From Gnetum montanum (taxonomy: Eukaryota; Streptophyta; Gnetopsida; Gnetales; Gnetaceae): a DNA stretch of 64,000 nucleotides. Positions 44,498 through 56,390 of the stretch are shown piece after piece. The translations under genes were made by a program, and so were the position numbers. The first letter of the stretch is position 1. Every line of letters begins with the position of its first letter. The notes beneath the pieces are model-generated. The model was not told the origin of the DNA, did not search any database, and saw only the letters and a list, made by a program, of their open reading frames with translations. The stretch spans positions 867,911-931,910 of the forward strand of contig MNCI01008581.1 of NCBI GenBank assembly GCA_015680685.1, written 5' to 3'.

Positions 44498-47300
44498 TTG
44501 AATTCTATTAAGAGCTATATTAGCATTAATACCAAAATCTTAAATATATTTTTTCCTTCTTGCAAACAAAATATGCTTTGCTTTGGCCTACCTTTCATTG
44601 CTTCCTCTCAGCTTTAATAAAGCAATCCCTTTTAATAGGTGCATTCTCTAGTTTTCTTAACACATGACCAAACCATCTAAGATGACTTTCTTTAATCTTC
44701 TCATCTATGGGTACTACCCCCAAGCTTCCCTCATAAGGCAATTGTTGATTCAACCTTTCTTAGTGATACCAAACATTCATCTTAGCACTTGCATCTTTGC
44801 CATATGCATGCATTCAGTCTAAAGCTTTTTAACATGCCAAAATTCTACACCATAAATGATAGCAAGTCTAATAGTAATTTTGTAGAATTTTCCCTTTTAA
44901 TCTAGTAGATATTTTTCTATCACAAAGTACACCACAAGCTTCTCACCATTTCATCTATCCTTTGTTTATTACATCATTGTTAATATCATCTTCCTTTTGA
45001 ATTAGTGACTCCCACTATTTGAATTGTTTAGTTTGCATAACTTCTTGGTATTGAATTCTAATCTTTGCATCTTCAATACTTGTTTTTCCACTAAAAACGC
45101 ACTCCATGCATTCCATTTTACTTCTCCTAATCCCCAACCCCTTTGATTATAAGGCACCTATCCAAGTCTCCATTTTGGCTACCTAGGCTTCCTTAGATTT
45201 ATACACCAATGCAGTATCAATTGGTAAGAACATACAACTCATTCATAATAATAACAAACAAGGGCTTAGAGTAGATCCTTGGTATAGCCCTACTTTTATA
45301 GAGAAGTCTATAGTCTCTCCACAAATTATGCAAACTCAAGTTGTGGCTCCATCATGCATATCTTACATAGCCTTTATGTACCAATAGGAATATACTTCCT
45401 CTTTAACACCCACCGAAAAATCTCTTTGGGGACTTGATTAGAAGTTTTCTCCAAATGAAAATCATATACAAATTTTAGCAAGAAATTAGCTTTCATAGTT
45501 GATAGTTAAGGCATAAAACCAAACTTATTCTAAGAAATAGTTGAAAATTATTGTCTTAACTAATCTTGTAAAACTCTTTCCATAAATTGCTGGTGTGAAT
45601 CATAAGCTTGATGCCTTTGTAGTTCCCACAATTTTGTATGTCTTGTTTTTATAGATGGATACTATAATGCTTCTCCTCTAATAATTTTGCATTTTTCCCT
45701 CCACCTAGATCTTGTTGAATAAATTTGTTAACCAAGTGATCCCTATATCTCCCTTAGACTTTCATTCCTCGATAGGAATACCATTCAAACCTATTGCTTT
45801 ACCATTCTTCATATTTATAAGAGCCATTTTTTACTTCAAAGCATATATATAATTCACCATTCCTACATTTGATTTAGTGTTACAACTTCATCTCTAAAAA
45901 ATTCTTTGTATAGTCCCTAGAAAACAGATCCTCCATTGCTTCTCCATTGGTCAAAGATTTTCTTATTTGGAAACAAAATCCTTTCATTGTTGACTTAATG
46001 CATCTAATATGGTTAGTGTCAATGGACCTCTTGTTTGGAATCTTCACCAACTTATAAATAGATTTTTCACCCTACTTAGTTCCTAGATTCTCATAAAAGG
46101 TATCAAAAGTGCTAAGTTTAGCCCTTCTCATTATTTTTTTTGCCACATTTTTTGTTATCTTGCATCTTTCAAAGTCATTCTATCTTCTACATTATTATCA
46201 CTCATTGAACTACTTCTCTTAAATTTTTCATTACACTTTCCCTCTTATCAATATGTTTTCTTTTAAATGTAAGTATTTCCTTTTGATACCCCAATGATGT
46301 CCTTCAATATAGCTTTATTTAACTCCAACTATCATTCGCATTTGAGTTTGAATTCCAAGGTCCTGTAAGCAATCTATCCTCAAATAATAATACTTTTACT
46401 CGTTTCCTAAGGTTTTTGTTGGTACAACTCTTATAAGTCAAATCTATCACCATAAATATATGTTGGGTTGTAAGGTTCTCCTTTAAAATGACTTTGGAAT
46501 CCTTACAAGTTCCCCAGTCTCTTTTTCTTACCATAATGTAGTCTCTTTTTCTTACCATGAAGTGTTCAATCCTTTTCTTAAAATAAGTATTAGCTATTGC
46601 AAGATCTTATGCCCAAGGAAACTCAAGTACTGGCTCCTCCATTTTATTTCTCTCTTCAACACCATGCCCTTCATGAGCCCTTTCATTACCTACTCTTGTT
46701 ACCACGTCCATTAAAATCTCTTCATATAAAAATACCTTCATGCTCTAGTATTTGTTACATAAGCCCATCCAAAGAATCTGTTAAGCTCCTCTTAACATAA
46801 TCATTCAAGCCAAACTAAGGTACATAAATACTTAGAATATTAATACTCATGATCCTACCACCTCTTCAAATAACTTCTACCAGTTTAGCCTTTATCTATT
46901 AATCAACCGCTATCCATGCTCCATTTCTAGGGCCTTCACCCATGTCTTTTTGCTTTCTCTTCCCTCCACTTAGTTTTTCCGTGCTCCATTTCTAGGGCCT
47001 TCACCCATGTCTTTTTGCTTTCTACGAATAAGATATGTTCAATCTTCTCCTTTAAATCAAATCTATATGTGCCTATGTTTCATGTAGTCATCCTAAATTG
47101 GTAATGCCTCTTTTAGGTCCTTTCTTAAACCAATTTCTTTACCCACATCATTACGTCAGAACCCTAGCATATTTCACATAGCAACCAAACATCATTGTTG
47201 TGCGTCATTCTTGGGGAACACACTAGCAAGCCCTTACTTGTTTCTCACAACAACCTAGCCCACTACTATGCATTGCATTTAGGGAATGCCTTCACATAGA
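44336..47300 (-). pseudogene. RTE-type non-LTR retrotransposon (decayed)
   Basis: Minus-strand text in order from high to low coordinates: IGLNGIPIEE (near 45,780), MQNYxRRSIIVSIYKNK (45,690-45,640), VGLYQGSTLSPCL (45,295-45,255), MECMECVFSGKTSIEDAK (45,130-45,060), and the terminal-domain block GVVPIDEKIKESHLRWFGHV (44,720-44,665). The 3' tail is at 44,336-44,390. These match the conserved order of plant RTE LINE reverse transcriptases. There are dozens of stops, and the usual catalytic FADD segment near 45,210 is not recognisable. No intact endonuclease domain was found upstream. A short tandem duplication lies at 46,919-47,020. Confidence 0.8.
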
Positions 47301-49049
47301 GAAAGTGCAGAAAATAACTCATCCATAAGAAATGATAGGTGTCTTACAGTTAGTTATTAACCTTATGCCAACCCTCGTCTCTTCCTCAAGCTTGGGACCA
47401 AGCATGACGGACTTTGTTAGGAACTTCATTTGTTACCAATAATATGTTGTGTTTTAATGCAAGTCTTGTATTATTTTCTACTAAAGCTTGTATTGCTACC
47501 AAGAATATGTTGTGTTCTAAAGTTTTCTATTCCCATGAAAGTTTGTAAGGTTACTTTAACCTTGCAAGTCCCTACCTGTAGTAGCAAGAGATTTTGATTG
47601 TACACATTACACACTATAAGTAAGAAGACTTTCACGATAGCCCACAGATCACCACATTAGGGCAATGTACGAAACAAAATACAACTCACTAACACTGCAT
47701 GAGGTAGTGGTTGTTTGGTGCATATAGACATCAAGGTACTAGTTTTCTTACCCACAGCTTCTAGTTTACCGCCAGAAACCACTAAGCATAGAGCTATGGT
47801 TATGTGAAATTCCATATTGTTGCATATGTAATGTAAGGCTATTGCATGTGGGTTTTTCTTGGAAAACCATTACTTAAGGTTTTAATTTTCTTAAATCTAT
47901 GATCTATTTTTTATTGACATTTTATATCTGTAAATATATTTTTATGGTTTTTTTGAACTGATGATTGACTATTTGTTATTGATATTGAACTTAGATCCTA
48001 GCTATGCTCTTAGGAGGAAGATGGGAATAACTCTTAGTGAGACGAGGGTGTCACTCTTTTGTAGATTATTTTTTCTCGATGTTGGGTAGCAACTGATCAT
48101 AAGACTTCGATAAACACCACCCCTATCCATAATGAATATAAAAGATGGATTTTCATGTACACAAGCTCTCTATTTCTTTCAATATTAGATTTAACCCCAT
48201 CTCCTTAGACATATCAAGTATCTGATGTTTTCCTTCAGATAATTTTTTATTTTTATTTTTACAGAATCTTAGTTGTATTTTGTATAGCCTCAGCTGAGAG
48301 ATTGTCCATTGATATGTAAGAATTCAGCTAAGACTATTCATAACATGTAGTTGAAGTTGTGCACAGAAGCATTCATTTGAATGCAAAAGTGTTTCTTTAT
48401 AAGGAAAGGAAGATGGGGATAAATGTAACAGTGAAAGAAAAGAAGCGCCCACGTGTATGAAAATTCACATACCACATTTATTACCGGTAGTGATGGTTTA
48501 TGTCAGGTAACTAAGCAAGCGTACCAAAGACCTATTCTTAACCATAGAGAATTTTTTAATTAGTTTAATAGGCTATTGATGACATGTATTCTAGATTTCA
48601 CTTTGTTGTTGACAGAAACATTGTACCTTTGTTCTTTGATTTCTGACGTTTGTGTGGACTTAATTCTAGAACATAACATTTCATCATGTGATTTTTAATG
48701 CAGTTTTTCTAGACACTTATTTTTTCTTAATCATTAGGTATTCTCTTTGACCATTCTTCTAATATATTGTATGTCTTGTTCTTGGATGTTCCACAGCTGA
48801 AGCCATGTTTTTGCCCTCATTGAACCATCTCTGTTCTTTAGTTGCCAAATAGGCCTTTGTAGCGAGAGGTTTTCCTCTTGACAGAACTTGTATAAGAAAT
48901 GTTACCTTTTGTAAGTTGATATAAATGAGGAAAACATTCTCCATGTGATAGTATGTGTAGAACTCAAAGAACAGCCTGTGATGACAAACCATGGCATACA
49001 ATTATTCCTAAGATTGATAGATGATTACTGTATTGAGTAATAATTTACA
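47301..49049. other. AT-rich intergenic region
   Basis: No gene or clear repeat. Part of 47,300-47,420 may be the 5' end of the LINE. ORFs are short and without motifs. Confidence 0.4.
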
Positions 49050-49290
49050 TAATCATCATCATCATCCTAGCCTTGTCCTAACAATATGGGATTATTTACA
49101 TGAGTTCTCTTTCATCATTCATTTCTATCAAGAGCTAAAGTTTGAGTCTTTTATATAATAATTACCAATTTTAGGTTTCTACTGTTGTATTAATGTATCA
49201 TGATTATCAACTTGCACATTAACCCTACATGTATATCCATTTTTCATTAAAACATTTTTATCTCATAACCACAGACTTTATAGCTACAAT
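49050..49290 (-). mobile_element. RTE LINE 3' fragment
   Basis: The plus strand reads (ATC)n CCTAGCCTTGTCCTAAC near 49,053-49,083, the reverse complement of an RTE tail. The following sequence parallels the fragment at 9,003-9,330, including a later piece with TTAACCCT...CATATCCAT-like spacing. Confidence 0.6.
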
Positions 49291-49849
49291 TATTTAATTT
49301 CTCAAGTATTTAACACAATGTTAACTTATGAAGTTATGACTATCAAACAACCTTGATTACCAATTCCTGTCGACCTTTGTTTCTTATCATCCATTCCTCA
49401 TTGATTCTGTATTTATTCAATGTTTTTGAATTTTTCACTTCTTACTTTATTTATTCTCGTATTACTTCTCTTCTTCAAATCCTAGGCTGCACCTTCAATC
49501 CAGTGTTAATTTCTTGATATTCTTACTAGTTGATTTCACCAATTATTTAACCTTCTCAACACATACAATCACAACTCTTCTTATTGGTTGTAATTCCTCA
49601 TCATCATTCAATTAGGAATCACAGTACTTCATTTTTTGTACTTGTTTTGAACAAATCTTCATTTTACTTGAATAACTCATTTTTATATAGGCTTAATTAG
49701 AATACTTTAAACATTTGTTTATAACCTTGTACAAACTCAACAACTATTTTTCATGTGCTGGACCATAATTGTGAGTTTAACTTGTCCAATTGTTAGTTTT
49801 GTGAATCAATCTGAATGAAACCCAAGAGTAATGAGTTAAAGCATTATAA

Positions 49850-50720
49850 TTACTCATGAAATATAAATAGCATGCTGCGAACAAGATCATGAAATATGAA
49901 ACAAGAGAGAAACATGGAATAGCAAGAATGGAACAATAAGCCATTACCAAAGAAGATATGAATAGATTGAAGGAAAGAGAAGTACGTGAGCCTTGAGATC
50001 AACTCATATTCAAGACTGTCTACAAGAATAGAAACTGTCATAGTCCACCTAGTCCACCACAGCACAAGAAGGGATCAAAAGGAATCCATGAAGGGGCAAT
50101 CAAGAGAAGTAGAAGACAAAGGTGTCAGTTGTGGAGACATCCAAAACAAATGTCTATACAAGTAGAAGCCATCACAATTGTTAATGATGGCAAAAAAGGA
50201 GGATGAAGGTCTCACAGATGACAATAAGTCATTCTTGGTCCCTTCATCACTGCACAATGAAGAAGCCCTGTTGGAGCCATATGAAGGAATCAAGATAGAG
50301 GGCAATTCTTTGTATCATCCATAGCTTGTATATTTTTTCTTTGCAAGACATTTTGAATCATACTAGATTCTCCATTAGTTGTAATTGATTTCTCAAGGGT
50401 TAAAGAGAATAAATAGCATTACAATTAACAGCTAGTTGAGACATAGTAGGTAATAGAAAAGCAAAATTAGAAATGATGTTACCTGATTTACATCATTTCT
50501 GTAATAGTTGCAATGGCTTTTTCTCTCTCTCTTTATCTTGAGCTCTTTGAATTTTTGTTTGCGTTTGAGCCGACCATAGTGACAGCTTGCATATTTTTTC
50601 TTTGTAAGATGTTTCAAATCATACTAAATTCATCATTAGTTGCAATTGAATTTTCAAGGGTTAGGAGAATAAATAACATTACAATTAATGGCTAGTTGAG
50701 ATGCAGTGGGTAAAAGCATT
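49850..50720. repeat. unassigned repeats shared with 57.7 kb, plus a local direct repeat
   Basis: About 110 bp at 49,893-50,005 match 57,660-57,780 (both have ACAAGAGAGAAACATGGAATA and ACCAAAGAAGAT). Separately, 50,321-50,450 and 50,585-50,710 are a diverged direct repeat (TATTTTTTCTTTG, AATCATACTA, GGCTAGTTGAGA or AGCTAGTTGAGA). No coding content recognised. Confidence 0.6.
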
Positions 50721-50829
50721 GATATGCTAAATCAAAGTCAAAGCCTTAGGTTTTGCTACAACATTTTCACCATTGATGTCTACAAAAATCTTTTAGGTTA
50801 AAATTATTTATCGAAGATAAGAAGTTTCT

Positions 50830-51063
50830 ATGCTTATGAGTTCTAGGACTAGAATGACATTTGACATTTGGCAACAAATGTTGAATGAGTGGAACGACCC
50901 ACCCCAAGATGTAATTTGCCAAGGCATGAATCATTGGCTACACAGCTATAAGCCAAATTTTCTTCATGACCATGACAATGTGAGAATGGAAACCTACTTG
51001 TTCATGGAATCCATGTTGCATTACATAGGTTGTTGGGCAAATTGTCAATGCCAACATAATTAG
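50830..51063 (+). pseudogene. gag-like fragment related to the short-LTR element
   Basis: An open 78-codon stretch includes MTFDIWQQMLNEW, then PPQDVICQGMNHWLHSYKP, NFLHDHDNVRMETYLFMES. It aligns with the minus-strand fragment near 43,300-43,410 (PDDAIYEDVQYWLDSREP NFLNEHDIMRMVTYLYVES) at about 40 percent identity by eye. No terminal repeats were identified around this copy. The copia element inserted about 0.4 kb downstream. Confidence 0.5.
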
Positions 51064-51490
51064 CCCATAGTACACCCAGCATCCCACCGAACAACACAAC
51101 CAAATGATTGCCAACCAAGTTGTCTACCTAGGTCAATGAACATGGAAAAAACTACATGTATAAATTTAGATTAAAAAAATCAACTTGATTGCTTGAGAGT
51201 TTGCCTTGGTCTAGCAGAGATTCATGACTTTCTTTTACTTTCCCTTCATCATGACTTTGGATATGTGGTTAGTTTCATTCCTATTGCGCAAATAAGATCT
51301 TCTTATGTTTCTAAGAGCCAAAAATGGTATCAAAGTTGAGGTTCAAGCAAATCAGTGTTGTAGTAGCAACTGTGGCTTAGAAGACCCTAATTGCTTCAAT
51401 GAATCAGAAGAGCCTAAACACCATCATCTCTCTACCAGAACTAAAGAGCTTTCCTATGTATTGGAACTTCTTTGTTCCATGATATCATGT

Positions 51491-52040
51491 TGTTATAGTC
51501 AGATCTGAAAACACACTACAAATGCTCTAGAGAAATTATTAAAAACCCTACAGATCTGAATAAATCATTAGAGGCAAAATATTGCACTGTAAGAAACACT
51601 ATAAACCACTCTAGCAAACATTTGCTGTGATAACAGAATGAAAACAAAATGAAAGCAGTAAAAAGGAAATAGCACAAGAACATAGAAAGTTACGTGGTTC
51701 GGGCCTCTTTTACCCTACTTCCACAACAATGTTGATCTGCCTTCTATTCTTCTCAGATCTTAAGGACACAAGCCGTCCTTGCAACTTTTCAAACACACAA
51801 TCTGTTATTCCAACAAATCTCAAATCAACACCAACAAGACTCACGTCTCCAAGGTAAAACCTTGATACAATGCTTTCACTTTTAAGCACACACTAAAGGC
51901 TACCCCAAGCCTTCTATTTATGATGAAACATGAGGACCAAACCCCAATCCTCATACATGTGGGATAAAACACATCCCCACATTAAATGCAACATAAAAGG
52001 AAATACAACAATTAATGTATTTGGCTTCATTTTTCCAACA
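51491..52040 (-). repeat. 3' LTR of the copia element
   Basis: 550 bp, plus-strand ends TGTTATAGTC and TTTTCCAACA. The minus-strand polypurine tract follows directly at 52,041. Confidence 0.92.
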
Positions 52041-52089
52041 CCCCCTTGAAGAAAAATCCAACCAGCCTTTAAGAGATGTGCACTTCTGA

Positions 52090-54396
52090 TTAAGCTTCAG
52101 TTATCCCAAGCTTCTTCCTACAGAAAATGTGTTTTTCAGCTATCACTAGTTTTGTTAAAGCATCAGCAACATTGAGCTCTGTATGGACCTTTTGAACATG
52201 CACCAAGCCATCCTCTATGATTTCTCTTATGAAGTGGAATCGGACATCTATATGTTTTGTCCTGGCATGAAAGGCAGAATTCTTTGCAAGATGGATTGCA
52301 CTCAAACTATCACAAAACACAGCATACCTTTGTTGTTTTAATCCAAGAGACTGCAAAAATCTCTTCATCCATAACATCTCCTTGCATGCTTCTGTGAGGG
52401 CTACGTACTCTGATTCAGTTGTAGATAAAGTTACGAGTGGTTGTAGACGTGACAACCAACTCACTACTGCACCACCAAAAATAAATGTGTACCCTGTAGA
52501 AGATCGTCTTGTATCATCATCAGTAGCAGAGTTTGCATCTACAAAGCCTTCAATGTGCAGATTAGCATCTCCAAAACATAAGCAATGCGCTTTTGTGCCT
52601 TTTAAATATTTTAAAATCCATTTGACAGCTAACCAGTGATTCCACCCATAGTTGGTCATAAATCTACTAACTACTCCAACGGCATAAGCAATATCAGGAC
52701 GTGTACAAACCATGGCATACATCAATGACCCAACAGCAGAAGTATATGGGATATTTTTAACCTTTTCAAAATCCTCTTTTGACTGTGGACAGTCCTTCTT
52801 TGATAAATTAAATTGTGCTGAAAAAGGTGTACTTACAGGTTTTGCATCCTCCATGTTGAAACGCTTTAGAACCTTTCCAATGTAGTCTTCCTGACTCAAC
52901 CACAGCTTCTTCCTTTTTCTGTCCCTGTAAATATTCATACCAAGAATTTTCTTTGCCTGTCCCAAATCTTTCATAGCAAATTCTTTGCCCATTTCCAATT
53001 TTAAATGTTTTATCTCTGCTATATCATTTCCAGCAATTAGCATATCATCAACATACAACAACAACACTGTAAATTTACCTGAAATATCTCCAGAAAAATA
53101 CACACAGTGGTCTAGGTTGTTTTTCTGATAAGATAGCTTCTTCATGAAAGTATCAAACCTTTTATACCACTGCCTAGGGGCTTGTTTCAAACCATATAAA
53201 CTCTTTTTCAGTCTACAAACCAGACCTGAACCTTGTTGTTCTTCATACCCTTCTGGCTGTTTCATGTAAATTTCCTCCTCCAAATCTCCATGGAGGAATG
53301 CTGTTTTTATATCAAGTTGTTCCAACTCTAAGTCCATGCAGGCCACCAATGATAGCACTAAACGTATAGAAGAGTGTTTTACCACTGGAGAAAAAATTTC
53401 TTGAAAGTCAATACCTGGTTTCTGTGCATAGCCTTTCACCACCAACCTAGCCTTGAAACGTTTTTCCCCATTTGCCTCTGATTTAATTCTGTATAGCCAC
53501 CTGCACTCCAAGGGTTTTCTCCCTTTTGGCAACTGAACTAGCTCCCAGGTTTTGTTCTGTTGGAGTGATTCCCATTCATCATTCATAGCTGCCTTCCACT
53601 TTGTGGCATCAACACATGTCATGGCTTCCTTCACTGTTTCTGGTTCACCATTATCGCTGTAAAGTACATAATTCAATGAGGGAGAGTACCTGTCAGGAGG
53701 TTTGGTAGTTCTGGTTGACCTTCTAACCCAATGAGACACATCTGTAGCTTCTTGTTCATCATCTTCTACCTCATTTTCTTGTTGTCCTGCATTTTCTCCT
53801 TGCTGTCCTAAGTTCTCAGCTTGCTGCCAAGTACTTTCAACATGTTGTCCAACGTTTCCAAATCTGGAAAATCCATGAGTTTCATCATTTTCAATTTCTT
53901 CAGTCACGCTAAGAGAAGTCCGTATGCTTTCTGAGCCATTTCTGTCCTTGTCTTTCTTTTGCAGCTCACTAAACATCACATTTTCTCTTAATTTAACGTC
54001 CCTTGATCTCACTACACGTTTCAATTCAGGATCCCAAAGTCTGAATCCTAACTCATCTTCTCCATATCCAACAAATATGCAACTTTTAGCCCTGTCTTCC
54101 ATCTTAGTTCTATTTTCCTTTGGAATATGCATAAATGCCTCACATCCAAAAACTCTTAAATGACTGTCTGAAACGTTTTTACCTTTCCAAACAACTTCTG
54201 GAATAGCATTATCAATTGAAGAATGTGGAGACCTGTTCACCAAATATGCAACAGTCATAACTGCCTCTCCCCAAAATGTCTTAGGTAGGCCTGCACCTGA
54301 AACCACTGTTCTAGCACGATCTAGCAATGTTCTGTTGCATCTTTCAACAACTCCATTTTCCTGTGGTGTACTAGGAGGGGTACGAATGTGCCTAAT
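52090..54396 (-). CDS. copia polyprotein, integrase C-terminus to RNase H
   Basis: An open frame from the gap edge to a stop at 52,090-52,092, about 768 codons. Order: integrase end (PPSTPQENGVVERCNRTLLD, the catalytic Glu region, then LRVFGCEAFMHIPKENRTK), a variable linker rich in Gln/Glu, RT (NKTWELVQLPKGRKPLECRW; the catalytic LLYVDDMLI near 53,060), and RNase H (STGYTFIFGG; SLSAIHLAKN; HARTKHIDVRFHFIRE; NVADALTKL). No stop interrupts it. Known role: reverse transcription and integration of the element. It is in a different frame from gag across the gap, which says nothing because the gap length is uncertain. Confidence 0.93.
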   Translation of the reverse strand: MRHIRTPPSTPQENGVVERCNRTLLDRARTVVSGAGLPKTFWGEAVMTVAYLVNRSPHSSIDNAIPEVVWKGKNVSDSHLRVFGCEAFMHIPKENRTKMEDRAKSCIFVGYGEDELGFRLWDPELKRVVRSRDVKLRENVMFSELQKKDKDRNGSESIRTSLSVTEEIENDETHGFSRFGNVGQHVESTWQQAENLGQQGENAGQQENEVEDDEQEATDVSHWVRRSTRTTKPPDRYSPSLNYVLYSDNGEPETVKEAMTCVDATKWKAAMNDEWESLQQNKTWELVQLPKGRKPLECRWLYRIKSEANGEKRFKARLVVKGYAQKPGIDFQEIFSPVVKHSSIRLVLSLVACMDLELEQLDIKTAFLHGDLEEEIYMKQPEGYEEQQGSGLVCRLKKSLYGLKQAPRQWYKRFDTFMKKLSYQKNNLDHCVYFSGDISGKFTVLLLYVDDMLIAGNDIAEIKHLKLEMGKEFAMKDLGQAKKILGMNIYRDRKRKKLWLSQEDYIGKVLKRFNMEDAKPVSTPFSAQFNLSKKDCPQSKEDFEKVKNIPYTSAVGSLMYAMVCTRPDIAYAVGVVSRFMTNYGWNHWLAVKWILKYLKGTKAHCLCFGDANLHIEGFVDANSATDDDTRRSSTGYTFIFGGAVVSWLSRLQPLVTLSTTESEYVALTEACKEMLWMKRFLQSLGLKQQRYAVFCDSLSAIHLAKNSAFHARTKHIDVRFHFIREIIEDGLVHVQKVHTELNVADALTKLVIAEKHIFCRKKLGITEA

Positions 54397-55028
54397 NNNN
54401 NNNNNNNNNNNNNNNNNNNNNNNNNNNNNNNNNNNNNNNNNNNNNNNNNNNNNNNNNNNNNNNNNNNNNNNNNNNNNNNNNNNNNNNNNNNNNNNNNNNN
54501 NNNNNNNNNNNNNNNNNNNNNNNNNNNNNNNNNNNNNNNNNNNNNNNNNNNNNNNNNNNNNNNNNNNNNNNNNNNNNNNNNNNNNNNNNNNNNNNNNNNN
54601 NNNNNNNNNNNNNNNNNNNNNNNNNNNNNNNNNNNNNNNNNNNNNNNNNNNNNNNNNNNNNNNNNNNNNNNNNNNNNNNNNNNNNNNNNNNNNNNNNNNN
54701 NNNNNNNNNNNNNNNNNNNNNNNNNNNNNNNNNNNNNNNNNNNNNNNNNNNNNNNNNNNNNNNNNNNNNNNNNNNNNNNNNNNNNNNNNNNNNNNNNNNN
54801 NNNNNNNNNNNNNNNNNNNNNNNNNNNNNNNNNNNNNNNNNNNNNNNNNNNNNNNNNNNNNNNNNNNNNNNNNNNNNNNNNNNNNNNNNNNNNNNNNNNN
54901 NNNNNNNNNNNNNNNNNNNNNNNNNNNNNNNNNNNNNNNNNNNNNNNNNNNNNNNNNNNNNNNNNNNNNNNNNNNNNNNNNNNNNNNNNNNNNNNNNNNN
55001 NNNNNNNNNNNNNNNNNNNNNNNNNNNN
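54397..55028. other. assembly gap (632 N)
   Basis: Runs of N only. By comparison with Tnt1-like polyproteins the protease and about two thirds of integrase, roughly 300 residues, should lie here. The 632-base gap holds only about 211 codons, so its true length is probably larger. ORFs drawn through it are meaningless. Confidence 0.98.
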
Positions 55029-55765
55029 TGTGCTTTCCATGCAAAGCAATCCTTCTTCAAATGACCTTTTTTCTTGCAGTACCAGCATTCTTGAGTTTGA
55101 GTTCTGCCATGTGATACTCCTTTGTCTGTGCTTCTCCCCCTACTTGGGAAACGTCTCATACTTCTACCTCTTTCCTCTACTACATGAACATTTCCAGATC
55201 TAAAAGATTCATCTACTCTTCCTTTTGAATCCTGAAGGGTAGACACAACATGTTCAAATGTCATAGATGAAACACTCATAGAAGTAGTACTAGATGTCAC
55301 AATTGCAGACCAGGAATCAAGTAAGGAGTCTAACAAAGCATAGGATTTAACTAGATCTAGAATAACAATTTTATATTCCTCCAACTTATTCAGATTTCTC
55401 ATCATCTCATCCAAATGATCTTGAAAAGACACATCAGATCTCTTCTTGCATCTAAAAACTTTCTGATAAATGTGAAAAGTATTCAAACCTGATACTTTGT
55501 CAAACCTATTCTTCAACGTTTGCCACAGATCATGCGGATCCATATCCGATTTGATTGAGGCCAAAATCTCATTGCTTAAGGTAGGATGAATGAAAGATAA
55601 TGCCCTAGTCTTAATTTTCCTCCAATCAGCAGTTGACATTCCTGCTGGTTGAGAGGGATCTAGGGCCTCTTGGCAATCCTTTTGTGCTAAAACAACCTTC
55701 ATCAAAATGCTCCAAACGTTCTAGTTCCTTCCTACCAATCTTTCCGTTGTTTGCAGCCTCTCCAT
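55029..55765 (-). pseudogene. copia gag with an early stop codon
   Basis: The gag frame begins at ATG 55,765 but has TAG at codon 15 (55,721-55,723). From there it is open to the gap: KVVLAQKDCQEALDP, the UBN2-type capsid region (DLWQTLKNRFDKVSG), a basic Arg/Ser stretch, and the zinc knuckle CWYCKKKGHLKKDC at 55,092-55,051. The text NVWSILMKVV directly after the stop belongs to the conserved N-terminal gag motif, so translation is expected to start before it. A shorter start downstream (ATG 55,702) would omit this part. Confidence 0.8.
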
Positions 55766-55778
55766 CTTTTTAAACCTT

Positions 55779-55790
55779 ACTTCGATACCA
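55779..55790 (-). other. primer binding site, initiator tRNA-Met type
   Basis: The plus strand reads ACTTCGATACCA, ending in the GATACCA of the initiator tRNA-Met 3' end, two bases from the LTR start at 55,793. Confidence 0.75.
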
Positions 55791-55792
55791 GT

Positions 55793-56385
55793 TGTTATAA
55801 TCAGATCTGAAAACAATTAGATCTGAAAAACATAGATCTGAAAACACACTACAGATGCTCTACAGAAATTATTAAAAACCCTACAGATCTGAATAAATCA
55901 TTAGAGGCAACATATTGCACTGTAAGAAACACTATAAACCACTCTAGCAAACATTTGCTGTGATACTCTAGCAAACATTTGTTGTGATAACAGAATGAAA
56001 GCAGTAAAAAGGAAATAGCACAAGAACACGGAGAGTTACGTGGTTCGGCCCCTTTTACCCTACTTCCACAACAATGTTGATCTGCCTTCTATTCTTCTCA
56101 GATCTTAAGGACACAAGCCATCCCTGCAACTTTTCAAACACACAATCTGTTATTCCAACAGATCTGAGATCAACACCAACAAGACTCACGTCTCCAAGGT
56201 CAAACCTTGATACAATGCTTTCACTTTTAAGCACACACTAAAGGCTACCCCAAGCCTTCTATTTATGATGAAACATGAGGACCAAACCCCAATCCTCATA
56301 CATGTGGGATAAAACACATCCCCACATCAAATGCAACATAAAAGGAAAAACACCAGTTAATGTATTTGTCTTCATTTTTCCAACA
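55793..56385 (-). repeat. 5' LTR of the copia element
   Basis: 593 bp, longer than the 3' LTR because of two small internal tandem duplications around AGATCTGAAAA (55,804-55,848) and CTCTAGCAAACATTTG (55,950-55,985). Confidence 0.92.
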
Positions 56386-56390
56386 ATCAT

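Larger units (their letters stand above)
51489..56385 (-). mobile_element. Ty1/copia (Tork/Tnt1-like) retrotransposon, nearly complete
   Basis: LTRs at 51,491-52,040 and 55,793-56,385 with TGTT...AACA ends. Target duplication ATCAT at 51,484-51,488 and 56,386-56,390, with two extra bases (GT) next to the first copy. The polypurine tract AAGGGGG (minus strand) is at 52,041-52,047 and the initiator tRNA-Met-type primer site at about 55,779-55,790. Gag and the integrase-RT-RNase H part are long and open; protease and most of integrase fall in an assembly gap. LTRs are nearly identical apart from small tandem duplications in the 5' copy (55,804-55,848; 55,950-55,985), so this is the youngest element in the window. 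Confidence 0.93.

Noticed and set aside
52382-52639. Plus-strand 85-codon ORF inside the copia RNase H region
   Set aside because: It is antisense to a clear RNase H coding frame and has no motif of its own.
54321-55203. ORFs of 255-271 codons on both strands across the run of N
   Set aside because: They consist almost only of unknown bases.
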